Below, in pieces: positions 25,657 to 34,559 of a DNA stretch of 64,000 nucleotides. The notes beneath the pieces were generated by a model. That model did no database searches. It was not told the DNA's origin and saw only the letters and a list, made by a program, of their open reading frames with translations. Made by a program: the position numbers and the translations under genes. The stretch's first letter is position 1, and the number at the start of each line of letters is the position of its first letter. This DNA comes from Pararobbsia alpina_A (GTDB lineage Bacteria; Pseudomonadota; Gammaproteobacteria; Burkholderiales; Burkholderiaceae). The DNA is taken from the NCBI RefSeq assembly GCF_965118125.1, contig NZ_OZ221287.1:2976001-3040000 (forward strand). Reading direction: 5' to 3'.

Positions 25657-26508
25657 ATGTCGGCGCTCGCACAGGCGAAATCGATCGAAAGCAACGTTTT
25701 TAATGGCGTTGTCGAAGCTCTGCATCGACAACGTACTCAACAGGTAGATGCAACGCTGCATCAATTGCGCGGTCAGCTGGCGTTGATCTACCTCAACGCC
25801 AAAGCGCTGCACAAGGACTACGCAACTTGCCAGATGGGACTTGGTTTGGCGGCGATGGGCCTCGGGAATCACGGCGAAGCGAAGCGTCAGATTACGAACG
25901 CACTCCAACTGAACACGGCAGACGATCACATCGTTTGCAATGCCCTATCAGCGTTGACTGATATGGGATACGTACGTGAAGCAAACGCGCTGTCATCGTC
26001 GCTGTTGCCCACCGCGAAAGGTAGCCGGAATGTGCTTAAACACATGCTCGGATGCTTCGCTGATACGTTTGACTTTGAGCACGCGATCGAGGTCGTGGAC
26101 GCAATTGTCAACATCACGCACCCATCGGAGCCGATACGTGCCGAGGCGTTGAGCCGACGCCCCCTCTACGAAGAGCTGTTGCGCATAGCGAAGGAAGAGA
26201 AGCTCGATCATGAAGCGTTGCTGCTGCGTATCGAAGCCGTGGTAGAGGCTCTGAAAGCGAGCCGGCACAACGTGTACCGGGTGGACTTGCTGGGCACGAT
26301 GCCGTTGGCCACAAGCCTTCATATCCATGTCGATGCATCCTCACCCGAGTGCGCGGAGCTGCAATACGTGGTTGTCGAAGCCCTCATCGACCGCTTCGAG
26401 AACACTGCCGTTGAAGTTGCGCCGATCACGATCAGATCCTTTACGGGACGTCCGGACGTGCTTTCGAAAGCGCGTCCCCTCAACTTGATCAGGTCCGCTT
26501 CCGTATGA
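25657..26508 (+). CDS. TPR-like helical protein, partner of HEPN gene
   Basis: Unrecognised protein of about 283 residues. The middle is helical and TPR-like (YATCQMGLGLAAMGLGNHGE, then KRQITNALQLN). The C-terminal part (YRVDLLGTMPLATSLHIHVD and later VVEALIDRFENTAVEVAPI) looks like a separate alpha/beta domain. The frame opens at 25594, but ATG 25657 is the first ATG with normal composition after it. Its stop overlaps the ATG of the HEPN gene (ATGA), so the two are translationally coupled and likely interact. Base composition is visibly lower in GC than lplT and mutS, suggesting acquisition. A toxin-antitoxin or defence role is only inferred. Confidence 0.72.
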   Translation: MSALAQAKSIESNVFNGVVEALHRQRTQQVDATLHQLRGQLALIYLNAKALHKDYATCQMGLGLAAMGLGNHGEAKRQITNALQLNTADDHIVCNALSALTDMGYVREANALSSSLLPTAKGSRNVLKHMLGCFADTFDFEHAIEVVDAIVNITHPSEPIRAEALSRRPLYEELLRIAKEEKLDHEALLLRIEAVVEALKASRHNVYRVDLLGTMPLATSLHIHVDASSPECAELQYVVVEALIDRFENTAVEVAPITIRSFTGRPDVLSKARPLNLIRSASV

Positions 26509-26927
26509 GCACCCATTTCACCGAGTTCCTGAGCGCAGCCGAATTCATGTTCCTTTGTGGTACGCAGATCGACCTTCGGAATGCAATCAGCCGGGCTTAC
26601 TACAGCATGTACCACGCCGCCCGTCTTGTTGGTGAGCGCTACCCTGACCCGAATCACGGTATCGGCATGGGTGAGCACGAGAGGCTTTGCAAACGCTTTA
26701 TCCATGCGAAGGGGGATAGAAAGGCCGTGGCAGTCGGCTATGTACTTCAGTCGGCTAAAACGGCACGGCGACGCGCCGACTATGACCTGGGTGCTAGCGT
26801 GACACACGAGGAAGCTTGCGATGTTATGGAAGATGCCCGTAGCTTCGCATCGAAGCTCGCACTTTGCTCTTTATATGACGACGAAGACGGCGTCGTGGCG
26901 CCCACCCCTGGCTCAACTCTTAGTTAA
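26505..26927 (+). CDS. HEPN-domain protein
   Basis: A 140-residue all-helical protein. The segment LRNAISRAYYSMYHAARLVG (24-43) is the hallmark of the HEPN/UPF0332 family, and RRRADYDLG (88-96) matches the conserved Arg-Ala-Asp-Tyr block. R30 and H37 fit the R-x(4-6)-H spacing of HEPN ribonucleases, though which residues would be catalytic is not clear. HEPN proteins are often toxins paired with a nucleotidyltransferase antitoxin; here the partner is a TPR-like protein instead. It starts inside the stop of that gene and ends about 200 bases before mutS. Confidence 0.8.
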   Translation: MSTHFTEFLSAAEFMFLCGTQIDLRNAISRAYYSMYHAARLVGERYPDPNHGIGMGEHERLCKRFIHAKGDRKAVAVGYVLQSAKTARRRADYDLGASVTHEEACDVMEDARSFASKLALCSLYDDEDGVVAPTPGSTLS

Positions 26928-27125
26928 ATCGCCCCCGGCCCATCCCGCATAATCGCGGCGCTCCGCGGACCAAGTTAAACTGGCGTCTGTCACGACGGAT
27001 GTGTGCTCCGATATCCGCCTTGCAGAGCCTGCCTTGCGCGCCCTTTCGGCTGCGCGGCGATCAAAGCAAGTGTCGAATATCGTTGGCACGATCCGGTCGA
27101 ATCGCACCGACTCAACGCGCCACTC

Positions 27126-29831
27126 ATGCTCAACCCCGCCTCGCCCGACTCGCCGCCTTCTGTTTCTGCCCCCGCGCCTGCACCCGCGGGCGGGCATACG
27201 CCCATGATGCAGCAGTATCTCCGCATCAAGAACGAGTACCCGAACACACTCGTGTTCTATCGGATGGGGGATTTCTACGAACTGTTCTATGACGATGCGG
27301 TCAAGGCCGCGCGTCTGCTCGACGTCACGTTGACGCAGCGCGGTTCGTCGAACGGTGTGCCGATCAAAATGGCAGGCGTGCCGTATCACGCGGTCGAGCA
27401 ATATCTGGCCAAGCTCGTCAAGTTGGGTGAGTCCGCCGCCATCTGTGAACAGATCGGCGACCCCGCCACGTCGAAAGGCCCCGTCGAACGCAAGGTCGTG
27501 CGAGTCGTCACGCCAGGCACGCTGACCGATGCCGCGTTGCTTTCGGACAAGTCCGATAGCTATCTGCTGGCCGTCTGTGCGACAACCGCAGGTCGCAAGC
27601 AGACGCCGACGTACGGGCTGGCCTGGGTCAACCTGGCAAGCGGCACCTTGCGACTTAGCGAAGTCCCGGTGCAAGGGTTGGCTGCGCTGCTCGAACGCGT
27701 GCGCCCGGCCGAAACGCTGATCGCTGACGCCGATGCCGAGCACCGGCTCGAATTGCCCGCGAGCGCAGGCTCGGTCACCCGTGTGCCCGTCTGGCATTTC
27801 GACATGACCTCGGGACGCGAGCGCCTGTGCAAGCAGCTTGAAGTGGCGAGCCTCGACGGGTTCTCGGCCCAGACGCTGACGATCGCCTGCGGTGCCGCAG
27901 GCGCGCTGCTGCTGTACGCTGCGGCGACGCAAGGCCAGCAACTCCGTCATATCCGGACGCTCAAGGTCGAACACGAATCCGAATTCATCGGGCTCGATCC
28001 CGCAACGCGGCGCAATCTCGAACTCACCGAAACACTGCGCGGAACCGAAGCGCCGACGCTCGCGTCGTTGCTCGACACCTGCCGCACGACGATGGGCAGC
28101 CGGCTGCTTCGCTACTGGCTGCATCACGCGCCGCGTGAAGCAGCCGTACCGATGGCGCGTCATCAGGCGATCGGCACGCTGCTCGACGGCGATCTCGACG
28201 GCATTCGTGCGTCGCTCGGCACGATCGCGGATATCGAACGCATCACGGGACGCCTTGCGTTGCTGTCGGCGCGTCCGCGCGATCTCTCGAGCCTGCGCGA
28301 CACACTGGCTTCGCTGCCCACGTTGCGCGCGCAGCTGGCACCGTTCGCAGCACAGTCACCGCTGCTCGCCGAACTCGATGGCACGCTCGAACCGCCGCCG
28401 GACGCAGTCGAATTGCTCACGCGTGCGATCGCCACGGAACCTTCGGTCGTCATCCGGGACGGCGGCGTGATCGCGCGCGGCTACGACGCGGACCTCGACG
28501 AACTGCGCGACATCTCGGAAAACTGCGGACAGTTCCTGCTCGATCTCGAAACCCGCGAGCGCACACGCACGGGCATCAACAATCTGCGCGTGGAATTCAA
28601 CAAGGTTCACGGGTTCTATATCGAGGTCACGCGCGGCCAGACGGACAAGGTGCCGGACGACTATCGCCGCCGGCAGACACTCAAGAACGCCGAGCGCTAC
28701 ATCACGCCTGAACTCAAGACGTTCGAAGACAAGGCGTTGTCGGCACAGGAACGTGCGCTGGCGCGCGAAAAAGCGCTCTACGAGGCGCTGCTGCAAGCCA
28801 TGCTGCCGCATCTCGGCGTATGCCAATCGGTGGCCGCCGCGCTCGCGCAACTCGACGTGCTCGCGACATTCGCAGAACGTGCGCGCACACTGGGCTGGGT
28901 CGCGCCCGAGTTCGTTGCCGATGAATGCATCGATATCGACCAGGGGCGTCACCCTGTTGTCGAAGGCCAGGTCGAGCGATTCATTCCAAACGACTGCCGT
29001 TTATCGGACGCACGCAAATTGCTGTTGATCACCGGCCCGAATATGGGCGGTAAGTCGACCTTTATGCGCCAGACCGCACTGATCGCGCTGCTCGCCTATA
29101 TCGGCAGCTATGTGCCCGCGCGCGTTGCACGCTTTGGTCCGATCGATCGGATCTTTACGCGCATCGGCGCCGCAGATGACCTCGCGGGCGGCCGTTCGAC
29201 GTTTATGGTCGAGATGACGGAGGCCGCCGCGATCCTCAACGACGCGAGCGAGCGCAGCCTCGTGCTGATGGACGAAATCGGCCGCGGCACGTCGACGTTC
29301 GACGGGCTGGCGCTGGCCTGGGCCATCGCGCGGCACCTGTTGAGTACCACCCGGTGTTACACACTGTTCGCGACCCACTACTTCGAACTCACGCAACTGC
29401 CCGAAGAATTCGCGCATGCGGCCAACGTGCATCTGTCGGCCGTCGAACATGGCAACGGCATCGTGTTCCTTCATGCTGTCGATGAAGGCCCCGCCAGCCA
29501 GAGTTATGGTTTGCAGGTTGCGCAACTGGCAGGCGTGCCGGCACCGGTGATCCGTGCCGCTCGCAAGCATCTGGCGCTGCTCGAGCAGCAGTCGGTCGGA
29601 CATGCGACGCCCCAGCTCGATTTGTTTGCGGCACCGGCACACACCTTCGACGACGATGTCGATGCGCCTGCCGACGCTCTCCCGGCGGCCGCACCCTCGG
29701 TTCACCCCGTGCTTGCGCGATTGCGCGAACTCGACCCTGACTCGCTGCGCCCGCGTGACGCGCTGGATCTGCTCTACAGCCTGCGCGCGATGGCGAACGG
29801 CGACGACGACAACGATACGGCCCTGCCCTGA
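27126..29831 (+). CDS. mutS: DNA mismatch repair protein MutS
   Basis: Recognises mismatches and small loops and recruits MutL. The mismatch-binding Phe-x-Glu lies in RMGDFYELFYDD, the ATPase has Walker A GPNMGGKSTFMRQ, Walker B LVLMDEIGRGTSTFDG, and the dimerisation His in ATHYFELTQLP. The frame is open to 27003, but ATG 27126 (MLNPASPDSPP) precedes the conserved N-terminus with a short Pro-rich leader; no strong ribosome site. Product about 901 residues. Confidence 0.97.
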   Translation: MLNPASPDSPPSVSAPAPAPAGGHTPMMQQYLRIKNEYPNTLVFYRMGDFYELFYDDAVKAARLLDVTLTQRGSSNGVPIKMAGVPYHAVEQYLAKLVKLGESAAICEQIGDPATSKGPVERKVVRVVTPGTLTDAALLSDKSDSYLLAVCATTAGRKQTPTYGLAWVNLASGTLRLSEVPVQGLAALLERVRPAETLIADADAEHRLELPASAGSVTRVPVWHFDMTSGRERLCKQLEVASLDGFSAQTLTIACGAAGALLLYAAATQGQQLRHIRTLKVEHESEFIGLDPATRRNLELTETLRGTEAPTLASLLDTCRTTMGSRLLRYWLHHAPREAAVPMARHQAIGTLLDGDLDGIRASLGTIADIERITGRLALLSARPRDLSSLRDTLASLPTLRAQLAPFAAQSPLLAELDGTLEPPPDAVELLTRAIATEPSVVIRDGGVIARGYDADLDELRDISENCGQFLLDLETRERTRTGINNLRVEFNKVHGFYIEVTRGQTDKVPDDYRRRQTLKNAERYITPELKTFEDKALSAQERALAREKALYEALLQAMLPHLGVCQSVAAALAQLDVLATFAERARTLGWVAPEFVADECIDIDQGRHPVVEGQVERFIPNDCRLSDARKLLLITGPNMGGKSTFMRQTALIALLAYIGSYVPARVARFGPIDRIFTRIGAADDLAGGRSTFMVEMTEAAAILNDASERSLVLMDEIGRGTSTFDGLALAWAIARHLLSTTRCYTLFATHYFELTQLPEEFAHAANVHLSAVEHGNGIVFLHAVDEGPASQSYGLQVAQLAGVPAPVIRAARKHLALLEQQSVGHATPQLDLFAAPAHTFDDDVDAPADALPAAAPSVHPVLARLRELDPDSLRPRDALDLLYSLRAMANGDDDNDTALP

Positions 29832-29836
29832 CAACC

Positions 29837-31012
29837 ATGCCCGGCACGCGACGCACTCCTTTCCGTCTTATCGATTGGGCGCGCATCGGACGCCGGGGAT
29901 GGCTTATTGCATCGATCGGTTCGTGTGCATTGTTCGCGTTGGCGCCGCTAGATACCGCGTCCGCGGCGAGCGGCGCCTTCAGTTTCGCCGTGATCGGCAA
30001 CGGGCCGTTCGGCAGCGCGGAAGAGCCCGCGGCGCGGCGTTTGCTCGATGCGATCGGCCATGCGTCAGAAGCACCGCGCTTCATTGTCGACACCGGAAAT
30101 ATCAAGGCCCCGGGCGAGTCCTGTGACGACACGCTGCTGTTGGCACGCCAGGGTTGGCTCGACAGCTCGCCCGTTCCGCTCTTTTACGTCCCCGGTGAAA
30201 ACGAATGGATCGCCTGCCAGTTCGGCCCGAACGGCGGCAATGATCCGCGAGAACGGCTCGACTTCATTCGTGAACACTTCTTCGACGACGATCAGTCGTT
30301 CGGTGTGAACAAACTGCCGCTGTCGAGACAAAGCGCGAGCGCACGGTTTCGCTTATACCGCGAGAACATGCGGTGGCAGTCCGGGGACGTGGTGTTCGTC
30401 ACGCTCAACGTACCGGGCGACAACAATCACTACCTCAACGAGGGCGGCCGCAACGGGGAGTTCGAGGAACGTGACGTCGCCAATCGCGAATGGCTCGATC
30501 GCACTGAAACGGTCGCGCGTCATGGCCATGCGCGCGCCATCGTGATCGCGATCGAAGGCGATCCGCAATTCGAAGCCGGCGCGCGCCGCGACCGGCTGTT
30601 CGGATGGCTGCGATTCGACCGGCAATCGGCACGCGACGGCTACGCGGAGTTAAAGCAGGCACTGCTCAAACTCACTCAGCGCTTCGAGGGCCCGGTGCTG
30701 TTGATCGATGGTGGTGTCGGTCCGCTGGCGACGGGGTACCGCATTGATGAACCGCTGCGCGATGAACACGGCACACGTGTGCCGAACTTTGCGCGGCTCG
30801 AGATATCGGGCTCGCCGCATTTATCGCAGTGGATCCGTGTGCGCGTTGAACCGGATCGCAAAGAGGTGTTCCGGATTCGCGTCGAAAAGGTGGCTGCCCT
30901 GCCGCCCGACGCAGCGCCGGCTCCCGTGCAACCCGAAGCGTCTGCGCCGACCGGCGTCGAGGCGCCGAAGATGCTGCCCCTGCCTCCGGTCGACCGCGCG
31001 CCGGGCGAATAG
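29837..31012 (+). CDS. Exported protein with degenerate calcineurin-like phosphoesterase fold
   Basis: A 391-residue secreted or periplasmic protein whose ATG lies 5 bases after the mutS stop, so it is probably cotranslated. A signal peptide is visible (WLIASIGSCALFALAPLDTASA). The following order FAVIGNGPF, IVDTGNIKA, FYVPGENEW and later VIAIEGDPQF resembles the metallophosphoesterase layout D-x-H, GD, GNHE, but the metal ligands are replaced (GNG, TGN, GENE). It may therefore be catalytically dead or use another chemistry. The tail is Pro/Ala-rich. Family assignment is an inference from motif order. Confidence 0.68.
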   Translation: MPGTRRTPFRLIDWARIGRRGWLIASIGSCALFALAPLDTASAASGAFSFAVIGNGPFGSAEEPAARRLLDAIGHASEAPRFIVDTGNIKAPGESCDDTLLLARQGWLDSSPVPLFYVPGENEWIACQFGPNGGNDPRERLDFIREHFFDDDQSFGVNKLPLSRQSASARFRLYRENMRWQSGDVVFVTLNVPGDNNHYLNEGGRNGEFEERDVANREWLDRTETVARHGHARAIVIAIEGDPQFEAGARRDRLFGWLRFDRQSARDGYAELKQALLKLTQRFEGPVLLIDGGVGPLATGYRIDEPLRDEHGTRVPNFARLEISGSPHLSQWIRVRVEPDRKEVFRIRVEKVAALPPDAAPAPVQPEASAPTGVEAPKMLPLPPVDRAPGE

Positions 31013-31084
31013 TCGGGGCAAACATCATCGACTGGGCAAGCGATCGACTCGCTGACCGACGTCACTTTGCTCAGCGACATCAAC

Positions 31085-31127
31085 AAAAAACCCAGGTCCA
31101 CGTCAACAGACATGTCCTGGGTTTTTT
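31085..31127. terminator. Bidirectional terminator between convergent genes
   Basis: AAAAAACCCAGG (31085-31096) pairs with CCTGGGTTTTTT (31116-31127), giving T runs on both strands. It separates the plus-strand exported protein from slyD on the minus strand. Confidence 0.9.
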
Positions 31128-31157
31128 CATGCGCGTCCTGCGACCTCCATGCGTGCT

Positions 31158-31703
31158 TCAGTGAAGCACGCGCGGCGGCTCGTCCTCATCATCGTCGTCG
31201 TCCTCGTCTTCGTCGACGACATGCAGACCATCGGCGCCGTGAGCATGCTCGTGTTCGACTTCGTCGGCCGTCGCTTCGCGCACCTCGGTGACCTTGAGCT
31301 TGAAGCGCAACGCCATGCCTGCCAGCGGATGATTGCCGTCGAGCACGACCTTGTCTTCCGCCAGGTCGGTCACCGTATAGATCAGCGCTTCGAGTTCGTC
31401 GTCGCTCTCTTCGGGCGTGCCTTCAAATTGCATGCCGATTTCGAGCGGTTCAGGAAAGCGACCACGTGCTTCGATCTTCACCAGTTCGGGATCATATTCG
31501 CCGAACGCATCATCCGGCTCGAGCTGCACCATCGTCTCAAAGCCAGGCTCGCGGCCGTCGAGCACTTCCTCGATTTTGGGGAACGTGCCATCATAGCCGC
31601 CATGCAAATAGACCATCGGCTCATCGCTTTGCTCTATCAGATTGCCTTGCGCATCCGACAGCGTATAAGCGACTGACACGACGGTATTCTTGACGATCTT
31701 CAT
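31158..31703 (-). CDS. slyD: FKBP-type peptidyl-prolyl isomerase SlyD
   Basis: Cytoplasmic prolyl isomerase and chaperone, in E. coli also a nickel metallochaperone. The FKBP part MKIVKNTVVSVAYTLSDAQG, LHGGYDGTFPKIEEVLDG and DGNHPLAGMALRFKLKV is typical, with an inserted-in-flap domain between. The tail is acidic (VDEDEDDDDDEDEPP) instead of the His/Cys-rich tail of E. coli SlyD, so strong nickel binding is less likely. ATG 31703 has GGAGGAAC 5 bases upstream; the longer frame to 31931 is a shadow of roxA. 181 residues. Confidence 0.94.
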   Translation of the reverse strand: MKIVKNTVVSVAYTLSDAQGNLIEQSDEPMVYLHGGYDGTFPKIEEVLDGREPGFETMVQLEPDDAFGEYDPELVKIEARGRFPEPLEIGMQFEGTPEESDDELEALIYTVTDLAEDKVVLDGNHPLAGMALRFKLKVTEVREATADEVEHEHAHGADGLHVVDEDEDDDDDEDEPPRVLH

Positions 31704-31735
31704 TCGTTCCTCCGGAAACTGAACCGCATTATACG

Positions 31736-33103
31736 ATGCCGCCGCGGCCCTTAAATACGTCCTCTCCCAAGCCCTCTCGCACTTCTCGCGTGAGCTCGGC
31801 CCCCGCATCAGAACACGCATCAGACCACGCGTCTGACCGCCCCTCAAGTCCGCGCGCTGCGACGGCGTCGCGTCGACGCGCCGACGATCGCAACGTGCAA
31901 GCGCCGACCGATCGTGCGACGACAGATGCACATCGCTTTGTGCCGGCCGCTGCCGATGCCGCGATCGGTCCGCTGCTCGGCGGCCTCACAGCGGCACAGT
32001 TCATGCGACGCTACTGGCAACGCAAGCCGCTGTTGATTCGCGGTGCGGTACCCGACATCGCACAGTTCATCGATCGCGAGACGTTGTTCGGCCTCGCCGA
32101 TCGCGATGATGTCGACAGCCGTCTCATCACGCAACGACGCGGCACCTGGTCGCTTGACCACGGACCGTTTGCACGCGACGAATTGCCGTCGGCACGGAGC
32201 AAACAATGGACCCTGCTCGTACAGGGCGTCAATCTCTACCATGACGCTACCCATGCGCTCATGAACCGGTTTCGCTTCCTGCCCGACGCGCGACTGGATG
32301 ACGCCATGTATAGCTACGCCACCGATGGCGGCGGAGTCGGTCCCCACTTCGACTCCTACGACGTCTTTCTGTTGCAGACGCATGGCAAGCGACGCTGGCG
32401 CATCAGCGCACAACGCGATCTCGCGCTGCAAGAAGGGATGCCTCTCAAGATTCTAGACCGCTTCGAGCCCACCCAAGAATGGGTGCTGGAGCCGGGAGAC
32501 ATGCTCTATCTGCCGCCGCATATTGCGCACGACGGCGTCGCGATCGGCGAATGCATGACGTGCTCGATCGGCTTCCGTGCTCCCGTCGCGGGGGAAATGA
32601 TGGGGCAATTCCTGTTCGATTTCGCTGAACGCGCGGACACGCTCAAGGGTGCGGCACGCCGCTTGCAGGATAAAGGCCGTGAGCCGACAACCACGCCTGC
32701 CCGGTTGCCGGATGATGTTGTCGATACAACCGAAGCATGGCTTCGCAATATCCAATGGAACCGCGCCGATGTTGAACGTTTTGTCGGGCGATACCTGAGC
32801 GAACCCAAGCCAAACGTTGTATTTGACACACCTGACAACCCGCCGGACGAAGCGGGGTTTCTCGCGCTTGCCCGGCGACGTGGTATCGCGGTGGACCCTC
32901 GCACCGCACTGCTTTACGATCGCCACTGCTATTACATTAACGGCGAGGCAGGCAAGCTCGATCGCGATGTTCGCGATTGGGTACAACGTCTCGCAGATCG
33001 CAAGGCCCTTGAAGGGAAAGACTTTGTAACACTCTCAGGGGGGGGCCCGGTGACAGGCCTGCTGCACGAATGGTATTGTGCAGGCTGGATACGAGCGGCC
33101 TGA
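31736..33103 (+). CDS. roxA: Ribosomal protein L16 arginine hydroxylase (JmjC/cupin)
   Basis: 2-oxoglutarate/Fe(II) dioxygenase of the YcfD/RoxA family that hydroxylates an arginine of ribosomal protein L16. The core begins FMRRYWQRKPLLIRGAVPD; iron ligands are seen in VGPHFDSYDVFLLQ (His-x-Asp) and LPPHIAHDGV (His). The winged-helix dimer part follows to the C-terminus. The 455 residues exceed YcfD (373) because of about 75 Ser/Arg/Ala-rich residues at the start, which may be partly untranslated; ATG 31736 is the first in-frame start, 32 bases from the divergent slyD ATG. Confidence 0.88.
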   Translation: MPPRPLNTSSPKPSRTSRVSSAPASEHASDHASDRPSSPRAATASRRRADDRNVQAPTDRATTDAHRFVPAAADAAIGPLLGGLTAAQFMRRYWQRKPLLIRGAVPDIAQFIDRETLFGLADRDDVDSRLITQRRGTWSLDHGPFARDELPSARSKQWTLLVQGVNLYHDATHALMNRFRFLPDARLDDAMYSYATDGGGVGPHFDSYDVFLLQTHGKRRWRISAQRDLALQEGMPLKILDRFEPTQEWVLEPGDMLYLPPHIAHDGVAIGECMTCSIGFRAPVAGEMMGQFLFDFAERADTLKGAARRLQDKGREPTTTPARLPDDVVDTTEAWLRNIQWNRADVERFVGRYLSEPKPNVVFDTPDNPPDEAGFLALARRRGIAVDPRTALLYDRHCYYINGEAGKLDRDVRDWVQRLADRKALEGKDFVTLSGGGPVTGLLHEWYCAGWIRAA

Positions 33104-33228
33104 GACTTGCTGAGAAATAAACAGGCAAACTCTTTGGGATCTTGCAGATATTCTTAAAGCTAGAAAAAGCCCGTGGTGAAAGGTTTGTACGGGAGGCAAG
33201 ATTTATCGACTCTCTGTACGAAAGTGCA

Positions 33229-33234
33229 TATAAT
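33229..33234 (+). promoter_or_regulatory. Possible -10 box for the small lipoprotein gene
   Basis: A consensus TATAAT lies 133 bases upstream of the lipoprotein ATG in a 260-base leader; no good -35 hexamer is found at 16-18 bases. A 10-base palindrome TTACCGGTAA (33314-33323) lies between it and the gene. Confidence 0.4.
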
Positions 33235-33366
33235 TTCGGGCCAAGCCGTCGGTAAAAGGGGCACATTCTGTGCGCCTGCACCAACGGCCAAGGTCGGTGT
33301 TAGCACATAAACATTACCGGTAACATTCGCGCTGTTGCTTACCTTTATCCATAAAAGGACGTGATC

Positions 33367-33627
33367 ATGAAGAAATCCCTCCTCCTCGCTTCCCTGATGG
33401 CTGCACTGGCTCTGGCTGCTTGCAGCAAGTCGAGCGACCAGGCTGCTGCTCCGGCGAGCGACGCCGCTGCTGCTTCGGCTCCGGCCGCTGACGCTGCTTC
33501 GGCACCGGCTGCTGCTGCTTCGGACACGACCGCATCGGCTCCGGCCGCTGACGCTTCGTCGGCTCCGGCTGCTGCCTCGGACGCAGGCGCTTCGGCTGCC
33601 GCTCCGGCTTCGGGCGCAAGCAACTAA
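33367..33627 (+). CDS. Small Ala/Ser/Pro-rich lipoprotein
   Basis: An 86-residue lipoprotein: ATG 33367 with AAGGACG upstream, MKKSLLLASLMAALALAAC with lipobox LAAC, then a low-complexity chain built of repeated ASAPAADA, APAAA and similar Ala/Ser/Pro/Asp units to the end. Such proteins are usually unstructured envelope lipoproteins; no enzyme motif exists. A long leader, a TATAAT box and a very strong terminator imply a well-expressed single-gene transcript. Opposite-strand frames here are Ala/Arg shadows. Confidence 0.85.
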   Translation: MKKSLLLASLMAALALAACSKSSDQAAAPASDAAAASAPAADAASAPAAAASDTTASAPAADASSAPAAASDAGASAAAPASGASN

Positions 33628-33643
33628 GCGGATATCCGCTTAT

Positions 33644-33673
33644 AAAAAAACCGGCCTTCGGGCCGGTTTTTTT
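33644..33673. terminator. Strong bidirectional terminator with UUCG loop
   Basis: AAAAAAACCGGCC (33644-33656), loop TTCG, GGCCGGTTTTTTT (33661-33673): a perfect stem with a stable tetraloop and T runs on both strands. It ends the lipoprotein gene and the convergent minus-strand run. Confidence 0.96.
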
Positions 33674-33747
33674 ATGTCTGCGCAAAACGTATCGAAGACG
33701 TGTTGAACTGTACGTGTGATATCTACAAAAGCTGCATCGTCTTTACA

Positions 33748-34521
33748 TTAGATCGAGCGCCAGTCGAAGCCTTCGGCTTGTGTCGCAGCGACGATGTCAT
33801 CGATTGAGCTGCCCATCACGGTCGCGAGTGCGGCCCTCGCAAGCTCCGGTGTGTTGTTTTGCTGACTCAGGTGCGCAGCGATCAGATGCTGAATGTGTTG
33901 ACGATCGAGATCGGCGAGCAACTGCGCTGCGGCATCGTTGGCCAGGTGACCCAGATCGCCACCGATACGTCGCTTGAGCGAGGCCGGATAGCGGCTCGCA
34001 GCCAGCATCTCGCGATCATGGTTGCATTCGAGGATCAGGCCATGGCAGCCACCGAGTACCTCGACGATATGCGGTGTCGGGCAACCCGTGTCCGTCAGCA
34101 CGCCAAGGCGCACATCGCCGTCCGAAAAGACGAACTGAAGCGGCTCGCGCGCGTCATGAGGAACGGTATACGGATGCACTTCGATATCGCCGATCGCAAG
34201 CGGATCGCCACCCCACAGGATGCGCAGATCGATACGACCGTCGTCGGCGCCGCATGCGAGCGCCGTGCCCCAGCTCATGTACACCGGCAGGCCGGCTTTG
34301 CGCGCCAGGGTCAATGCGCTGCCGACATGATCCGTATGTTCGTGAGTGACGATTAAGGCATCGAGATCGGCGAAGTCGATTCCTGCACGAAGCAAACGCC
34401 GTTGCAGTTCGCGAACCGAAAAGCCGCAGTCGAGCAGCACGCGAGTGGTACTGCTCCCTTCGGAGACTTCGACAACGAGGGCGTTGCCCTCGCTGCCGCT
34501 ACCCAGACTGGTAAAACGCAT
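33748..34521 (-). CDS. MBL-fold metallohydrolase (YycJ/WalJ-like)
   Basis: Metallo-beta-lactamase-fold hydrolase of 257 residues. It opens MRFTSLGSGSEGNALVVEV and has the metal motif VTHEHTDHVG; later ILECNHDREML and HLIAAHLSQQNNTPELA provide the remaining ligands. Relatives are exonuclease-like or of unknown substrate. ATG 34521 is chosen over the overlapping GTG 34524. It ends the long minus-strand run that includes dapA and bamC. Confidence 0.88.
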   Translation of the reverse strand: MRFTSLGSGSEGNALVVEVSEGSSTTRVLLDCGFSVRELQRRLLRAGIDFADLDALIVTHEHTDHVGSALTLARKAGLPVYMSWGTALACGADDGRIDLRILWGGDPLAIGDIEVHPYTVPHDAREPLQFVFSDGDVRLGVLTDTGCPTPHIVEVLGGCHGLILECNHDREMLAASRYPASLKRRIGGDLGHLANDAAAQLLADLDRQHIQHLIAAHLSQQNNTPELARAALATVMGSSIDDIVAATQAEGFDWRSI

Positions 34522-34559
34522 CACGAGCGCGATGCTTGAGACAGACGCATACGCAACGC

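Noticed and set aside
31704..31931. N-terminal extension of slyD
   Set aside because: ATG 31703 has an excellent ribosome site and starts the FKBP fold; the extension is antisense to roxA.
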